The notes under the pieces are model-generated. The model was not told the DNA's origin and searched no databases. It was given only the letters and a program-made list of their open reading frames with translations. A stretch of DNA of 64,000 nucleotides from a bacterium (GTDB taxonomy: Bacteria > RBG-13-66-14 > B26-G2 > WVWN01). The stretch is taken from positions 22,845-86,844 of the forward strand of contig DATKVX010000079.1 of the NCBI GenBank assembly GCA_035529855.1, written 5' to 3'. Below are positions 40,015-48,408 of the stretch, piece by piece (within the stretch, counting starts at the first letter, position 1; each line of letters starts with the position of its first letter). A program made the position numbers and the translations under genes.

Positions 40015-41366
40015 AGGCTAAAGTGGCGTTGACTATAGGAGGGCTCGACCCTTCGGGCGGCGCCGGCATAACCGCGGACGTCGTTACTTTTTCGGTTATC
40101 GGCGTGTACGGCGCCGCGGTCGCGACGGCTATCACGTACCAAAATACGCGCGGCGTCTCCGGATTTTGGGCCGTCGGCGAGCGCGACCTGAAGGCGCAGT
40201 TGGACGCGGTGTTGGACGACGTCGACGTAGCCGCGGTGAAACTCGGCATGTTGGCGTCCGACCGCTTGGCGTACGAGTTAGGGCCGTACTTGTCCAAGTT
40301 CAAGGACGGCGGCGTCCCGGTGGTATTCGACCCCGTAATGAAGGCCGGTGCGGGTCAGCCGTTATACGAGGGCGTACCGGAGAAGGCGTTTGCGGACGTC
40401 ATCCTGCCGCAGGTATCGTTGGCGACGCCCAACAGCTTCGAACTCGCTTACCTCGTGGACGACGAGCCGGCGCAAAATCACGGCGAGCTGCGGACGCAGG
40501 TGCGGGTGTTCCACGGACGGTACGGCCTGTCGGTCCTGGCCACCGGCGGCCACGTGGGGAGCAAAGCCGACGTAGTGGATATTCTCTTTACGGGCGCGGA
40601 GATGCGCGAGTACCGCCGGGCCCGGGTGGAGGGGCCCATCCACGGGACCGGTTGTCTGGTCGCGGCCGCAGTAACGGCCTATTTGGCGTTCAACGCCGAC
40701 GTCCTGGAGGCCTTCGAACGCGGGGAGGAATACGTAAGCGCCGCGGTGACGGGCGCGGTCACCCCCGGGAAGGGCGCCTCGGTACCCGGTCGGACGGCCG
40801 CGGTGTTCGGCGACGCCGAGCGGTGGCGCGTATACAACAATTTGCTCCGCGCGGTCAACGTCTTCGAGGCGGCCAGCGGGACGTACAAGTTGATACCGGA
40901 GGTCGGGACCAATATCGCGTACGCAATACCGGACGCGCGTTCGGTGGATGAGGTGTGCGCGGTGTCGGGGCGGGTCGCGCGGGTGGGCGCCGCCGTACGC
41001 GCGTGCGGGACGCCGGCGTTCGGCGCGAGCCGCCATATGGCGCGCGCGGTGCTCGCGGCGATGAAGCACGACGCGTCGGCTCGAGCCGCTATGAACGTCC
41101 GTTTCGGCGACGACGTACTCGCCGCGTGCTCGGAGCTCAATTACCGCGGGGCGGGTTTCGACCGGGCCCGGGAACCGGCCGATATAGCGGGCGACGAGGG
41201 GCGGACGGTCGAGTGGGGCGTCGACGAGGCCGTGGCGGGAGTCGGTATAGTCCCCCCGATTATTTTCGACCGGGGCGCCGTAGGTAAAGAACCTATGGTT
41301 CGCATATTCGGCCGGGACGCGATGGAAGTCGTCCGGAGGGCGGTCGCGATATCCCGGCGCCTCTGA
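40011..41366 (+). CDS. thiDN: Bifunctional HMP(-P) kinase / ThiN thiamine-phosphate synthase
   Basis: 451 residues. The N-terminal half (about 1-260) is ThiD: LTIGGLDPSGGAGI, PVVFDPVMKAGAG, and the anion hole GPIHGTGCLVAA. The C-terminal part (about 275-450) is ThiN: IPEVGTNIAYAIPDA, PAFGASRHMARAVLAA and AAMNVRFGDD. ThiD phosphorylates hydroxymethylpyrimidine phosphate; ThiN joins it to thiazole phosphate to give thiamine phosphate, replacing ThiE. This fusion is mostly archaeal and rarer in bacteria. It overlaps the M23 gene by ATGA. No other thi gene or TPP riboswitch was seen nearby. Confidence 0.92.
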   Translation: MKAKVALTIGGLDPSGGAGITADVVTFSVIGVYGAAVATAITYQNTRGVSGFWAVGERDLKAQLDAVLDDVDVAAVKLGMLASDRLAYELGPYLSKFKDGGVPVVFDPVMKAGAGQPLYEGVPEKAFADVILPQVSLATPNSFELAYLVDDEPAQNHGELRTQVRVFHGRYGLSVLATGGHVGSKADVVDILFTGAEMREYRRARVEGPIHGTGCLVAAAVTAYLAFNADVLEAFERGEEYVSAAVTGAVTPGKGASVPGRTAAVFGDAERWRVYNNLLRAVNVFEAASGTYKLIPEVGTNIAYAIPDARSVDEVCAVSGRVARVGAAVRACGTPAFGASRHMARAVLAAMKHDASARAAMNVRFGDDVLAACSELNYRGAGFDRAREPADIAGDEGRTVEWGVDEAVAGVGIVPPIIFDRGAVGKEPMVRIFGRDAMEVVRRAVAISRRL

Positions 41367-41384
41367 CGCCGGGAGGGCCGGGAA

Positions 41385-41978
41385 GTGCGACGCTTCGCCG
41401 TAATTTTATTGGCCGCGGTACTCTCGTCTTGCGGACGGCCGGAGAGGCGCCCGCCGGCGCGGCCCGCATACACGCCGGCGAAGACCTTATACAACCTGAA
41501 GTTGGCGTACAACGCGCCGGATTGCCGGACGTACGAGACGTTGTTCTCGCCGGAGAGGTTTACGTCGAGCGCCGAGGAGCCGCCCCCCGGATTCCCCGCG
41601 AAATGGGGTTGGCGCGAGGAGATGGATGCTACGCGGGCGCTACTCGATGATGCGTACCACGTTGTATTGGAGATGGAGACGGCGCCGGGATTAGTGGGAA
41701 TGCCGCCGGCCGCGGCGACCGAATTCACGACCGTGCCTCTCGACGTCCGCGTGAGGGTATGGCGCGAGCCGACGTATTGTTTTTACGCCCGCGGCGAAGT
41801 TACGTTCGGCCTGGCGCGGTCGGACGCGTCGGGCCCTTGGGTTATCGTAGAAATGGTAGACGGTACCGGTGCATCGTACGCCGACGTTGTCGCCAACGAG
41901 CAAACCTTTCCTTGTTCGTGGAGCGCCATAAAGTGGTACTATTTGAACCGAAAGCGGGGGGAAGATGCGCGGTATTAA
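41385..41978 (+). CDS. Lipoprotein of unknown function
   Basis: 197 residues from a GTG start preceded by a G/A-rich ribosome site. Signal peptide and lipobox FAVILLAAVLSSC put the lipid on Cys16. The mature part begins with a Pro/Arg linker, then a globular part with LYNLKLAYNAPDCRTYETLF and CFYARGEVTFGLA, perhaps a small alpha/beta fold like those in NTF2-like proteins. I recognise no family. It overlaps the cvpA-like gene by 14 bases, so the two are likely translated together. Confidence 0.6.
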   Translation: MRRFAVILLAAVLSSCGRPERRPPARPAYTPAKTLYNLKLAYNAPDCRTYETLFSPERFTSSAEEPPPGFPAKWGWREEMDATRALLDDAYHVVLEMETAPGLVGMPPAAATEFTTVPLDVRVRVWREPTYCFYARGEVTFGLARSDASGPWVIVEMVDGTGASYADVVANEQTFPCSWSAIKWYYLNRKRGEDARY

Positions 41979-42576
41979 CTGGGTGGACGCCGCGTTGGCG
42001 GTGATCGTCGCGGTTAATTGCGTCTTGGGTGTAAAGAGGGGAATCTTCCGGGAGTTTTTCAATTTAGCGGGCATCGTGCTCGGCCTTTTCGCCGGTTTCA
42101 GGTTGTACGAGGCGTTGGGTTGGAATATCGGGGGTTGGTTGGACGCCCGGCCGGCGGTAGCTAATTTGGCGGCTTTCGTCGTGATATTTTGCGTCATCGC
42201 CTTCGGCTCGAGCTGGCTCGGCCACCTTCTCCACAAGGGCGCCAAGAGACTCTTCGTAGGTTGGTTCGACCGACTGGCGGGGGGGGCGTTCGGCTTCGCC
42301 CGGGGGTTGATCTTCGCCAGCGTCGCGGCGTTGGTCTTCGCGTTATTTCCGTTCTTCCCCAAGTTGGAGCGGGACCTGAACACCAGCTTGCTCGGGCCAC
42401 ACATCGTGAAAGTCGCGCCGGCGATTTACGGCGCCGTTATGACGAAGGTACGCGGAAAAGACCACAAGGGTTTGGATATTAAACAGTTGGTCGACGAATA
42501 TCTGCAGGAAGAGGAAAGCCCCGAGGAAGAGACGGAAGCTCCCGGCGAAAACGACGAGGGGGAGAAACCGGAGTGA
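41965..42576 (+). CDS. CvpA-family membrane protein
   Basis: 203 residues with four hydrophobic segments. The CvpA signature is visible: NWVDAALAVIVAVNCVLGVKRG at the start, then LFAGFRLYEALG, FVVIFCVIAFGSSWLGHLL and FDRLAGGAFGFARGLIFASV. The C-terminal tail (after 170) is Glu-rich and soluble. CvpA relatives are linked to colicin V export and envelope integrity, but the molecular role is unsettled. It ends overlapping the PHP gene by GTGA. Confidence 0.82.
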   Translation: MRGINWVDAALAVIVAVNCVLGVKRGIFREFFNLAGIVLGLFAGFRLYEALGWNIGGWLDARPAVANLAAFVVIFCVIAFGSSWLGHLLHKGAKRLFVGWFDRLAGGAFGFARGLIFASVAALVFALFPFFPKLERDLNTSLLGPHIVKVAPAIYGAVMTKVRGKDHKGLDIKQLVDEYLQEEESPEEETEAPGENDEGEKPE

Positions 42577-43391
42577 ACGCTAAGGAGCGACAGCCCCGTC
42601 TTCCCGTGGACCATCACGTGCATACGCCGTTATGCGGCCATGCCGAAGGCGCCCCCCGGGCCTACGTCACCGCGGCCGACGGCCTGGCGGGCATAGGCTT
42701 CAACGACCACCTGCCGTTCCTCGAGCCGAGTATGGCCGACGCCGCGCTGGCTATGTCGTGGGACGATTTGCCGGTTTACATCGACGGAATCCAGCGTCTT
42801 AAAGCTAAATCGCCCACGCCGGTGTTGTTGGGGGTCGAGGCCGACTATTTCCCGGGTCAAGAGGCGCGGCTCGAGGCGGTGCTCGCGGCGCTGCCGTTGG
42901 ACTACGTTTACGGCTCCGTCCATTGGGTGGGGGATTGGCCTTTCGACCATACGCAAGGTTTGGCGCGTTACGAGGGGGCCGATATAACCGCGTTATACCG
43001 CGATTATTACGCGCTGGTAGTCAGGATGGCCCGGTCGGGCCTTTTCGACGCGTGGGCGCATCCCGATTTGCCGAAGAAATTCGGTTATTCGCCGGAGGAG
43101 CCGGTGCAAGACGCGGAAGACGCCGCGTTGGCGGCGGTCGCCGCCGGCGGTATGGTCTTGGAGGTGAATACCTCCGGCTTACGGAAGCGGGTGGGCGAAA
43201 TTTACCCTTCGCTCGAGTTGTTGCGGCGCGCGCGCGACCTCGGCGTTCCGGTAACGTTCGGCTCCGACGCACACGCCCCGTACGAGGTGGGGCACGAATT
43301 CGAGCGGGCGGTGGCGCTGGCGAAGGAGGGCGGGTACCGTTCCTACGTAACTTTCTTGCGCCGGGAGAGGATTCGCCTACCGTTACCCTGA
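42573..43391 (+). CDS. PHP-domain phosphatase, histidinol-phosphatase-like
   Basis: 272 residues with GTG start. Metal-binding motifs of the PHP fold are present: [55 protein letters not shown], and the C-terminal [11 protein letters not shown]. These match the HisK/HisJ group that removes phosphate from histidinol phosphate, but close relatives act on other phosphates. No other his genes lie near, so the substrate is uncertain. Confidence 0.82.
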   Translation: MNAKERQPRLPVDHHVHTPLCGHAEGAPRAYVTAADGLAGIGFNDHLPFLEPSMADAALAMSWDDLPVYIDGIQRLKAKSPTPVLLGVEADYFPGQEARLEAVLAALPLDYVYGSVHWVGDWPFDHTQGLARYEGADITALYRDYYALVVRMARSGLFDAWAHPDLPKKFGYSPEEPVQDAEDAALAAVAAGGMVLEVNTSGLRKRVGEIYPSLELLRRARDLGVPVTFGSDAHAPYEVGHEFERAVALAKEGGYRSYVTFLRRERIRLPLP

Positions 43392-43431
43392 AGTACCGGT
43401 TCGGTTAAGATATCGGCTTAAGGAGAAGGTT

Positions 43432-44160
43432 ATGCGTTTGGGAGTCAACATCGACCACGTCGCGACGCTGCGCCAGGCGAGGGGTACTTTTGAACCTGAT
43501 CCGGTGGCCGCGGCGTACGCCGCCGAACGGGGCGGCGCCGCCCATATCACGATACACCTCCGCGAGGACCGGCGCCATATCCAAGACCGGGACCTCGAAA
43601 TACTAAGCCGGACGGTGGCCACCGGCATCGACCTCGAGATGGCGGCGACCGAAGAGATGGTCGCCGTGGCGTTGAAGTATAGGCCGAAGTTCGTAACGCT
43701 CGTGCCGGAACGGCGCGAGGAGCTCACTACGGAAGGGGGCCTCGACGTCGCCGCAGGCCGCGGGCGTTTGGCCGACGTAGTCGCCGAACTCGGCAAGGGC
43801 GGCGTCCCGGTAAGTACGTTCGTGGAGCCGGCGGAGGAACAACTCGCGGCCTCGCGGGAAGTGGGGGCTACGACGGTGGAGATACACACCGGCTCGTACG
43901 CCAACGCCGCCGCGTCCGACAGACCCGCGCGGCGGGAGGAAATCGCGGCGGCGGCGCGCGTCGCCGCGTCACTCGGCCTCCGCGTCAGCGCCGGCCACGG
44001 CCTTACCTATTACAACGTCAAGCCGGTGGCGGCGATACCCGAGCTCGAGGAGCTCAACATAGGACACAGCATCGCAGCGCGGGCGATGTTCGTCGGCCTG
44101 GAAGAGGCCACGAGGCAAATGCTGGCGTTGATGCGGCAAGGCCGCGTGGGGTTCGAATGA
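43432..44160 (+). CDS. pdxJ: Pyridoxine 5'-phosphate synthase
   Basis: 242 residues, normal length. Signatures include the N-terminal [34 protein letters not shown] with the catalytic residues, [20 protein letters not shown], and [16 protein letters not shown]. PdxJ makes pyridoxine phosphate from aminoacetone phosphate and deoxyxylulose phosphate. It overlaps acpS by four bases (ATGA), a common bacterial pairing. Confidence 0.98.
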   Translation: MRLGVNIDHVATLRQARGTFEPDPVAAAYAAERGGAAHITIHLREDRRHIQDRDLEILSRTVATGIDLEMAATEEMVAVALKYRPKFVTLVPERREELTTEGGLDVAAGRGRLADVVAELGKGGVPVSTFVEPAEEQLAASREVGATTVEIHTGSYANAAASDRPARREEIAAAARVAASLGLRVSAGHGLTYYNVKPVAAIPELEELNIGHSIAARAMFVGLEEATRQMLALMRQGRVGFE

Positions 44161-44540
44161 CGGCGATAATCGGCATCGGCGCCGATTTGATAGAGGTGAG
44201 GCGCGTCGCGCGAGCGTACGAGCGTTTCGGCGGCCGTTTTCTGGAGCGTCTCTTTACGCCCGAGGAGAGGGAGTACTGTATGGCGCGCGTCGACTACGCG
44301 TGCGCGCTGGCGGGCAGGTTCGCGGCCAAGGAGGCGGTAGTCAAGGCCCTCTCGCCGACGGCGCTCACCGGGCTCGCTTACCGCGACGTCGTCGTCAGGG
44401 CCGACGGCAATCGGCCCACGGTCGAACTTAGCGGCGTAGCCGCGGCGCTCGCCGCCGAGCGCGGCGTAGAAAAAGTCATGGTTACTATAAGCCACGAGAA
44501 GGGTTACGCGATGGCGGTCGCGGTAGCGCTCGGGAAATGA
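44157..44540 (+). CDS. acpS: Holo-acyl-carrier-protein synthase
   Basis: 127 residues. The magnesium site Asp is in [13 protein letters not shown] and the Glu in [24 protein letters not shown] and [16 protein letters not shown] complete the family pattern. It transfers phosphopantetheine from CoA to acyl carrier protein, so it uses the product of the pan pathway encoded at 9.6-11.7 kb. It overlaps both neighbours by four bases. Confidence 0.97.
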   Translation: MTAIIGIGADLIEVRRVARAYERFGGRFLERLFTPEEREYCMARVDYACALAGRFAAKEAVVKALSPTALTGLAYRDVVVRADGNRPTVELSGVAAALAAERGVEKVMVTISHEKGYAMAVAVALGK

Positions 44541-45946
44541 AGCTGAAGTTAGGAAAGAAGCCGAAAAAGCGGTTGAATCGGGCTAACCTGAAGAAAGTGC
44601 CGGCCGAGGTACGCGAGGTCGTCGGGACGCTCCGGGCCGCGGGTAAGCAAGCGTACCTCGTGGGCGGCTGCGTCCGGGACCTGCTCGCCGGCTTGGACGC
44701 GGTAGACTTCGACGTCGCGACCGACGCCGTCCCCGAAGAAGTCCAGCGGCTTTTCCGCCGCACCGCGCCGACGGGTATCAAACACGGGACGGTTACGGTC
44801 CTGGGCGCCCGGGGCGACTACGAGGTGACGACGTTTCGGCGGGACGGTAAGTACGGGGACGCCCGCCATCCCGACGACGTCACGTACGCCCGGAGTATAG
44901 AAGAAGACCTCAGCCGGCGCGATTTCACCTTCAACGCGCTGGCCTACGACCCCCTGCAGGATAAACTCGTCGACTTGTTCGGCGGCATCGACGATTTCGA
45001 ACGCGGCGTCGTCCGGGCCGTAGGCGACGCCCGGGAGAGGTTTCGCGAGGACGGCCTGAGACCCCTCCGCGCCGTGCGGCTGGCGGCGCGCTTCGAGTTC
45101 GACGTCGACGCCGAGACCCTGGACGCCGTACCCGCGGTATTGGACCGCGTCCGGATGGTAGCCGTCGAGCGGGTCCGCGACGAGTTCGTTAAGATGTTGG
45201 CCACGGCGGCCAAACCGTCGTACGGCCTCGAGCTTATGCGCGAGACCGGCCTGCTCGAGTTATTTATTCCGGAGCTATTGGAAGGGTACGCCGTTACGCA
45301 AAACGAGTTTCACGCCTACGACGTTTACACTCATTCGCTATACTCGTGCGACGCGGCGCCGGCCGAAAAGCCGCTCGTGCGGTTGGCGGCGCTGCTGCAC
45401 GACGTCGGCAAGCCGCGTACGCGCGTGGTGCGCGACGGCCGGGTGACGTTCTACAACCACCAGGCGGTGAGCCGCCGGATGGCCCGCCACATCCTGAACC
45501 GCCTGCGCTTCAGCAAAAAGGAGCGGGACCACGTCCTGCACCTGGTCTACTACCACATGTTCGGCTATACCCCCTCCTGGACCGACGCCGCGATCCGGCG
45601 GCTTATCCGCAAGGTGGGGCGGGAAAACATAGCCGACCTCTTCGACCTGCGAATCGCCGACTGGTTCGGTAACGGCACCAACTACGGCTTTCCCGGGTAC
45701 CTGCGCGCGCTCGAGCGCCGCATCAACGACGCCATCGCCCGGGAGGAGGCCTTTACCGAGAAGGACCTCGCGGTCGACGGCCGCGACGTAATGGCGGAGC
45801 TCGATATCCCGCCCGGCCCCAAAGTGGGGGAGGTTTTAAGTTACCTGCTCGAGCGCGTCTTGGAAGACCAATCGCTCAACGAGCGGGAACGCCTGTTGGA
45901 ACTCTTGCGCGAGAGGTTCGGGCCGCCGGGCGACCGGGGCGATTGA
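44537..45946 (+). CDS. CCA tRNA nucleotidyltransferase / poly(A) polymerase family, with HD domain
   Basis: 469 residues. The N-terminal class II nucleotidyltransferase domain shows VGGCVRDLLAG, the catalytic DFDVATDA, GTVTVLGARG and RRDFTFNALAYDP. The middle has the RRLDA-like region RPLRAVRLAARFEFDVD. An HD domain follows (LLHDVGKPRTR and HHxxS-like text). It may add CCA to tRNA, only part of it, or add A tails; these cannot be separated by eye. It ends the eight-gene operon. Confidence 0.88.
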   Translation: MKLKLGKKPKKRLNRANLKKVPAEVREVVGTLRAAGKQAYLVGGCVRDLLAGLDAVDFDVATDAVPEEVQRLFRRTAPTGIKHGTVTVLGARGDYEVTTFRRDGKYGDARHPDDVTYARSIEEDLSRRDFTFNALAYDPLQDKLVDLFGGIDDFERGVVRAVGDARERFREDGLRPLRAVRLAARFEFDVDAETLDAVPAVLDRVRMVAVERVRDEFVKMLATAAKPSYGLELMRETGLLELFIPELLEGYAVTQNEFHAYDVYTHSLYSCDAAPAEKPLVRLAALLHDVGKPRTRVVRDGRVTFYNHQAVSRRMARHILNRLRFSKKERDHVLHLVYYHMFGYTPSWTDAAIRRLIRKVGRENIADLFDLRIADWFGNGTNYGFPGYLRALERRINDAIAREEAFTEKDLAVDGRDVMAELDIPPGPKVGEVLSYLLERVLEDQSLNERERLLELLRERFGPPGDRGD

Positions 45947-45968
45947 CGGGGCGGCCCGCGGGGTTTTT

Positions 45969-46421
45969 TTATCCGGCCTCGGAGGGGGAACGTACTATCA
46001 GCGTTACCGGCCCGTCGTTGGTGAGCGATACGGCCATCATCGCGCCGAACTCGCCGGCCCGGGTCGGCACGCCGAGGGCGGACAGCTCCTCGATGAACCT
46101 ATCGTAAAGGCGCTCGGCTTCGGCGGGGGGCGCGGCGCGCGTGAAATCCGGCCGCCGGCCCTTGCGGCAATCGCCGTGGAGCGTGAATTGCGAGACCACG
46201 AGCGCTTCGCCCCCCACGTCCAGCAGCGAGCGGTTCATCCGGCTTTCGTCGTCGGCGAACAAGCGCAGGTGGGCTATTTTGGCGGCGAGGTAGGCCGCGT
46301 CTCGCTCGCCGTCGCCGGCGGCGACGCCCAGGAGTATCAGCAAGCCCGGGCCGACGGCCGCGGCGGCGCGCCCCTCCACCGAAACCTTTGCCTCGCTCAC
46401 GCGTTGCACTACGACTAGCAT
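45969..46421 (-). CDS. dtd: D-aminoacyl-tRNA deacylase
   Basis: 150 residues. DTD signatures are clear: VVVQRVSEAKVSVEG at the start, ALVVSQFTLHGDCRKGRRPDF in the middle, and the C-terminal Gly-cisPro-like FGAMMAVSLTNDGPVTLIV. The enzyme frees tRNA from D-amino acids and mis-charged glycine. It is a single gene, convergent with the CCA-enzyme gene and separated by 22 bases that include a T run. No clear promoter was found upstream; a terminator for the next unit fills the gap. Confidence 0.97.
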   Translation of the reverse strand: MLVVVQRVSEAKVSVEGRAAAAVGPGLLILLGVAAGDGERDAAYLAAKIAHLRLFADDESRMNRSLLDVGGEALVVSQFTLHGDCRKGRRPDFTRAAPPAEAERLYDRFIEELSALGVPTRAGEFGAMMAVSLTNDGPVTLIVRSPSEAG

Positions 46422-46440
46422 AGTCGTATTACCCTCAAAA

Positions 46441-46471
46441 AAAAAGACAGTCGGAAGCGACTGTCTTTTTT
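46441..46471 (-). terminator. Intrinsic terminator of the LysM/lipoprotein unit
   Basis: Perfect hairpin GACAGTCG / CGACTGTC (46446-46453 and 46458-46465), loop GAAG, with A and T runs on both sides so that it works on the minus strand as read from the 46486 gene. Confidence 0.88.
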
Positions 46472-46485
46472 ACGAAGATCGATAA

Positions 46486-46962
46486 TTACTGCATCGCCGG
46501 GATTACTAGGTTCCAGCCGGGGTAGATAAGGTCCGGATCCTTTATGAGTTCGCGGTTGGCGTTGTATATAAGGGGCCACTTGTAGTAGTACGGATGGCCG
46601 TATTCCATGCCGGCGATCATCCAAAGGCATTCGCCTTCGACGACGACATGCTGACCTCCTACGACTTCGTATTTCTTAAGGAAGGCCATATCTTCGCCGA
46701 TAATCGTTTTCCAGAAGTCGTGGACTTTCTGGACTTTCATGACCTTGCCCTCGAGCGCCTTGTTCTCGAACTCTACGCCCTCGGCTTCCTTATTCAGGCG
46801 CGCCTGGTCGTCGAGGCGGGTCTGGATCTGCTCTTCGATTTTACCTTCGCCGGCGCCTTCGTTCATTTTAACTTCACGCTTGAGCGCGTCGTAATCTTGG
46901 GCTAAAGCGAACGGGGCGACGCACAGCGCGAAAACCGCGAAAGCTAAGACAGCCTGTTTCAC
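46486..46962 (-). CDS. Secreted LysM-domain protein
   Basis: 158 residues from a GTG start with a GAAAGGGG ribosome site. A signal peptide (AVLAFAVFALCVAPFALA) precedes a coiled coil (about 30-85, rich in Glu and Lys). A LysM-like domain fills the C-terminus: YEVVGGQHVVVEGECLWMIAG, then KWPLIYNANRELI and PDLIYPGWNLVIP. LysM binds peptidoglycan glycan chains. It follows a lipoprotein gene that also has a coiled coil, so the two may form an envelope tether. The unit has its own promoter and terminator. Confidence 0.85.
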   Translation of the reverse strand: MKQAVLAFAVFALCVAPFALAQDYDALKREVKMNEGAGEGKIEEQIQTRLDDQARLNKEAEGVEFENKALEGKVMKVQKVHDFWKTIIGEDMAFLKKYEVVGGQHVVVEGECLWMIAGMEYGHPYYYKWPLIYNANRELIKDPDLIYPGWNLVIPAMQ

Positions 46963-47054
46963 CCGTTAACACCCCTTTCGTTAGGAGTATTTTTTACGCC
47001 GGGGCTCGTTAATTCCGGTAACCGTGTTTGAGCCGTCCGGCTAAGTTTAGCGGC

Positions 47055-47375
47055 TTATTCCCAGGTCGGTTCTTTCTCGGCGCCGTGGAGCAACGGCGTG
47101 ACCGGCAATTTACGAGCTTTCTCTATGTTGTTGCGCTTTTCGTGAAGGTCTTTATGTTGCGCACGAAGCTCGTCAACCTTCTTTACGGCTTTGTCGTATT
47201 CGGCTTTATACGCTGCGTTGGCCGATGTAGCCTTCGCCAGTCGGTCTTCGCCTTCCTGTTTTAGCATTTTGGCGTCGTAATACTCGTCGAGTAATTTTTT
47301 GCTGGGGCCGCAACCCAAGGCGAGGAAGCCTAGAAAGAAAGCTCCAAGGACGCTCAGCGTGATAACCTTTTTCAT
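47055..47375 (-). CDS. Small coiled-coil lipoprotein
   Basis: 106 residues with a strong ribosome site (AAGGGAGGTGA). Signal peptide and lipobox FFLGFLALGC give a lipidated Cys22. The mature part is nearly all charged helix (KLLDEYYDAKMLKQEGEDRLA, AAYKAEYDKAVKKVDELRAQ), a coiled coil like those of Lpp-type tethers. It heads the unit with the LysM protein. It may bridge the outer membrane and peptidoglycan; this is an inference from the pair. Confidence 0.75.
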   Translation of the reverse strand: MKKVITLSVLGAFFLGFLALGCGPSKKLLDEYYDAKMLKQEGEDRLAKATSANAAYKAEYDKAVKKVDELRAQHKDLHEKRNNIEKARKLPVTPLLHGAEKEPTWE

Positions 47376-47478
47376 ACTGGCGGTTCACCTCCCTTCAAGA
47401 GCTTGAGGGAAAAGCACCACGATATATATCTCTTTTGCGCCAAGGCGTTCGGCACCTTTGGCTTGCTCCTTGCTCGAT

Positions 47479-47508
47479 ATTATAATAGAAAGGGATTTTC
47501 CTTGTCAA
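47479..47508 (-). promoter_or_regulatory. Consensus sigma-70-type promoter for the lipoprotein-LysM unit
   Basis: On the minus strand a perfect TTGACA (47508-47503), 18-base spacer, and perfect TATAAT (47484-47479). Both hexamers are consensus, so the unit is likely highly expressed. Confidence 0.88.
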
Positions 47509-47649
47509 GTAAAAAAAACGGGTCCCGCAACGTGAACCGTCCCTGGCCTTTACCGGATAGGCGGGGGCGAGCTCTTCGCGGCTCCGTAGTGTTAGCGGTG
47601 CTTTGCCGGCGGCGTGCGGCCGGCGGGGGCGTCGCGCGTCAGGGATAAC

Positions 47650-47678
47650 TTGACAAGGGATATTTAATATGTTATAAA
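47650..47678 (+). promoter_or_regulatory. Sigma-70-type promoter for rplU-rpmA-obg
   Basis: Perfect TTGACA (47650-47655), 17-base spacer, TATAAA (47673-47678). The ribosome site AAGGGG (47691-47696) is five bases before the ATG at 47702, so the leader is short. Confidence 0.85.
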
Positions 47679-47701
47679 TAGCGTTTGATAAAGGGGTTAT
47701 A

Positions 47702-48016
47702 ATGTTTGCCATAGTGCGTTTTAAAGGCCGCCAATACCGTTTACGCGAAGGCGACGTCGTAGCGTTGGATAAAATCGACGCCGACGTCGGCTCGAGGCTC
47801 GAGCTCGACGAAGTGTTGGTGGCGGCCGACGCGAAAGGCGTCGACGTCGGCACGCCCGTACTCGAGGGCGCGCGCGTTACCGCCGAAGTCGTCGGCCACG
47901 AGCGCAGCTCGAAAGTGGAAGTTTTTAAGTTTCGACGCCGTAAAGATTATAAAAAGTTACGCGGCCACCGGCAGCCCTATACGGTAGTAAAGGTTTTATC
48001 GGTTACCAAATCTTAA
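47702..48016 (+). CDS. rplU: Ribosomal protein L21
   Basis: 104 residues of normal length: [18 protein letters not shown] at the start, the L21 core [19 protein letters not shown], and the basic end [20 protein letters not shown]21 binds 23S rRNA in the large subunit. It heads the usual rplU-rpmA-obg cluster. Confidence 0.97.
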   Translation: MFAIVRFKGRQYRLREGDVVALDKIDADVGSRLELDEVLVAADAKGVDVGTPVLEGARVTAEVVGHERSSKVEVFKFRRRKDYKKLRGHRQPYTVVKVLSVTKS

Positions 48017-48059
48017 CCGGAATCCCGGCTTCCAGCCGGTCGCGGTAACGGAGACGATT

Positions 48060-48314
48060 ATGGCCCACAAGAAATCCGGCGGCTCATCCCGAAACGGGCG
48101 CGATAGCCCCGGCCAGCGCCTCGGCTTGAAGGCGTTCGGCGGCGAGTTCGTTACCGCCGGCTCCGTAATAATCCGCCAACGCGGTACTCGTTTTTACCCG
48201 GGCGATAACGTGGGCGTCGGTAAAGACTATACGCTGTTCGCGACGGCCGACGGCCGGGTAAAATACGTCACCCGGAAAAAACGGCGCGAGGTCCACGTCG
48301 TAATCCCGGTTTAA
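48060..48314 (+). CDS. rpmA: Ribosomal protein L27
   Basis: 84 residues. It begins [20 protein letters not shown], as L27 does, with the conserved [18 protein letters not shown] and ATADGRVKY. Its N-terminal tail reaches the peptidyl-transferase centre. No N-terminal pro-sequence of the Firmicutes type is present. Confidence 0.98.
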   Translation: MAHKKSGGSSRNGRDSPGQRLGLKAFGGEFVTAGSVIIRQRGTRFYPGDNVGVGKDYTLFATADGRVKYVTRKKRREVHVVIPV

Positions 48315-48408
48315 ACGAGCGCGCATAATATTCTTCGACACAAAAGGATGCCCCGGCGGGTTGGAAAGCGCTTAGCTTCTCGGCGTCAGCGTACCCGGCG
48401 GGTTTGTT

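Larger units (their letters stand above)
47376..47701. other. Divergent control region between the LysM/lipoprotein unit and rplU
   Basis: 326 bases without a gene. It holds two promoters pointing outward (47479-47508 minus, 47650-47678 plus) and the ribosome sites of both genes. The central part (47515-47640) is GC-rich and I see no conserved RNA there. Confidence 0.7.

Noticed and set aside
45946..45970. T run after the CCA-enzyme gene as a terminator
   Set aside because: The T run is present, but I could not find a stem longer than four base pairs before it.
47515..47640. Possible structured RNA or ribosomal-protein leader before rplU
   Set aside because: It lies upstream of the predicted transcript start, so it would not be in the rplU message, and I see no conserved fold.
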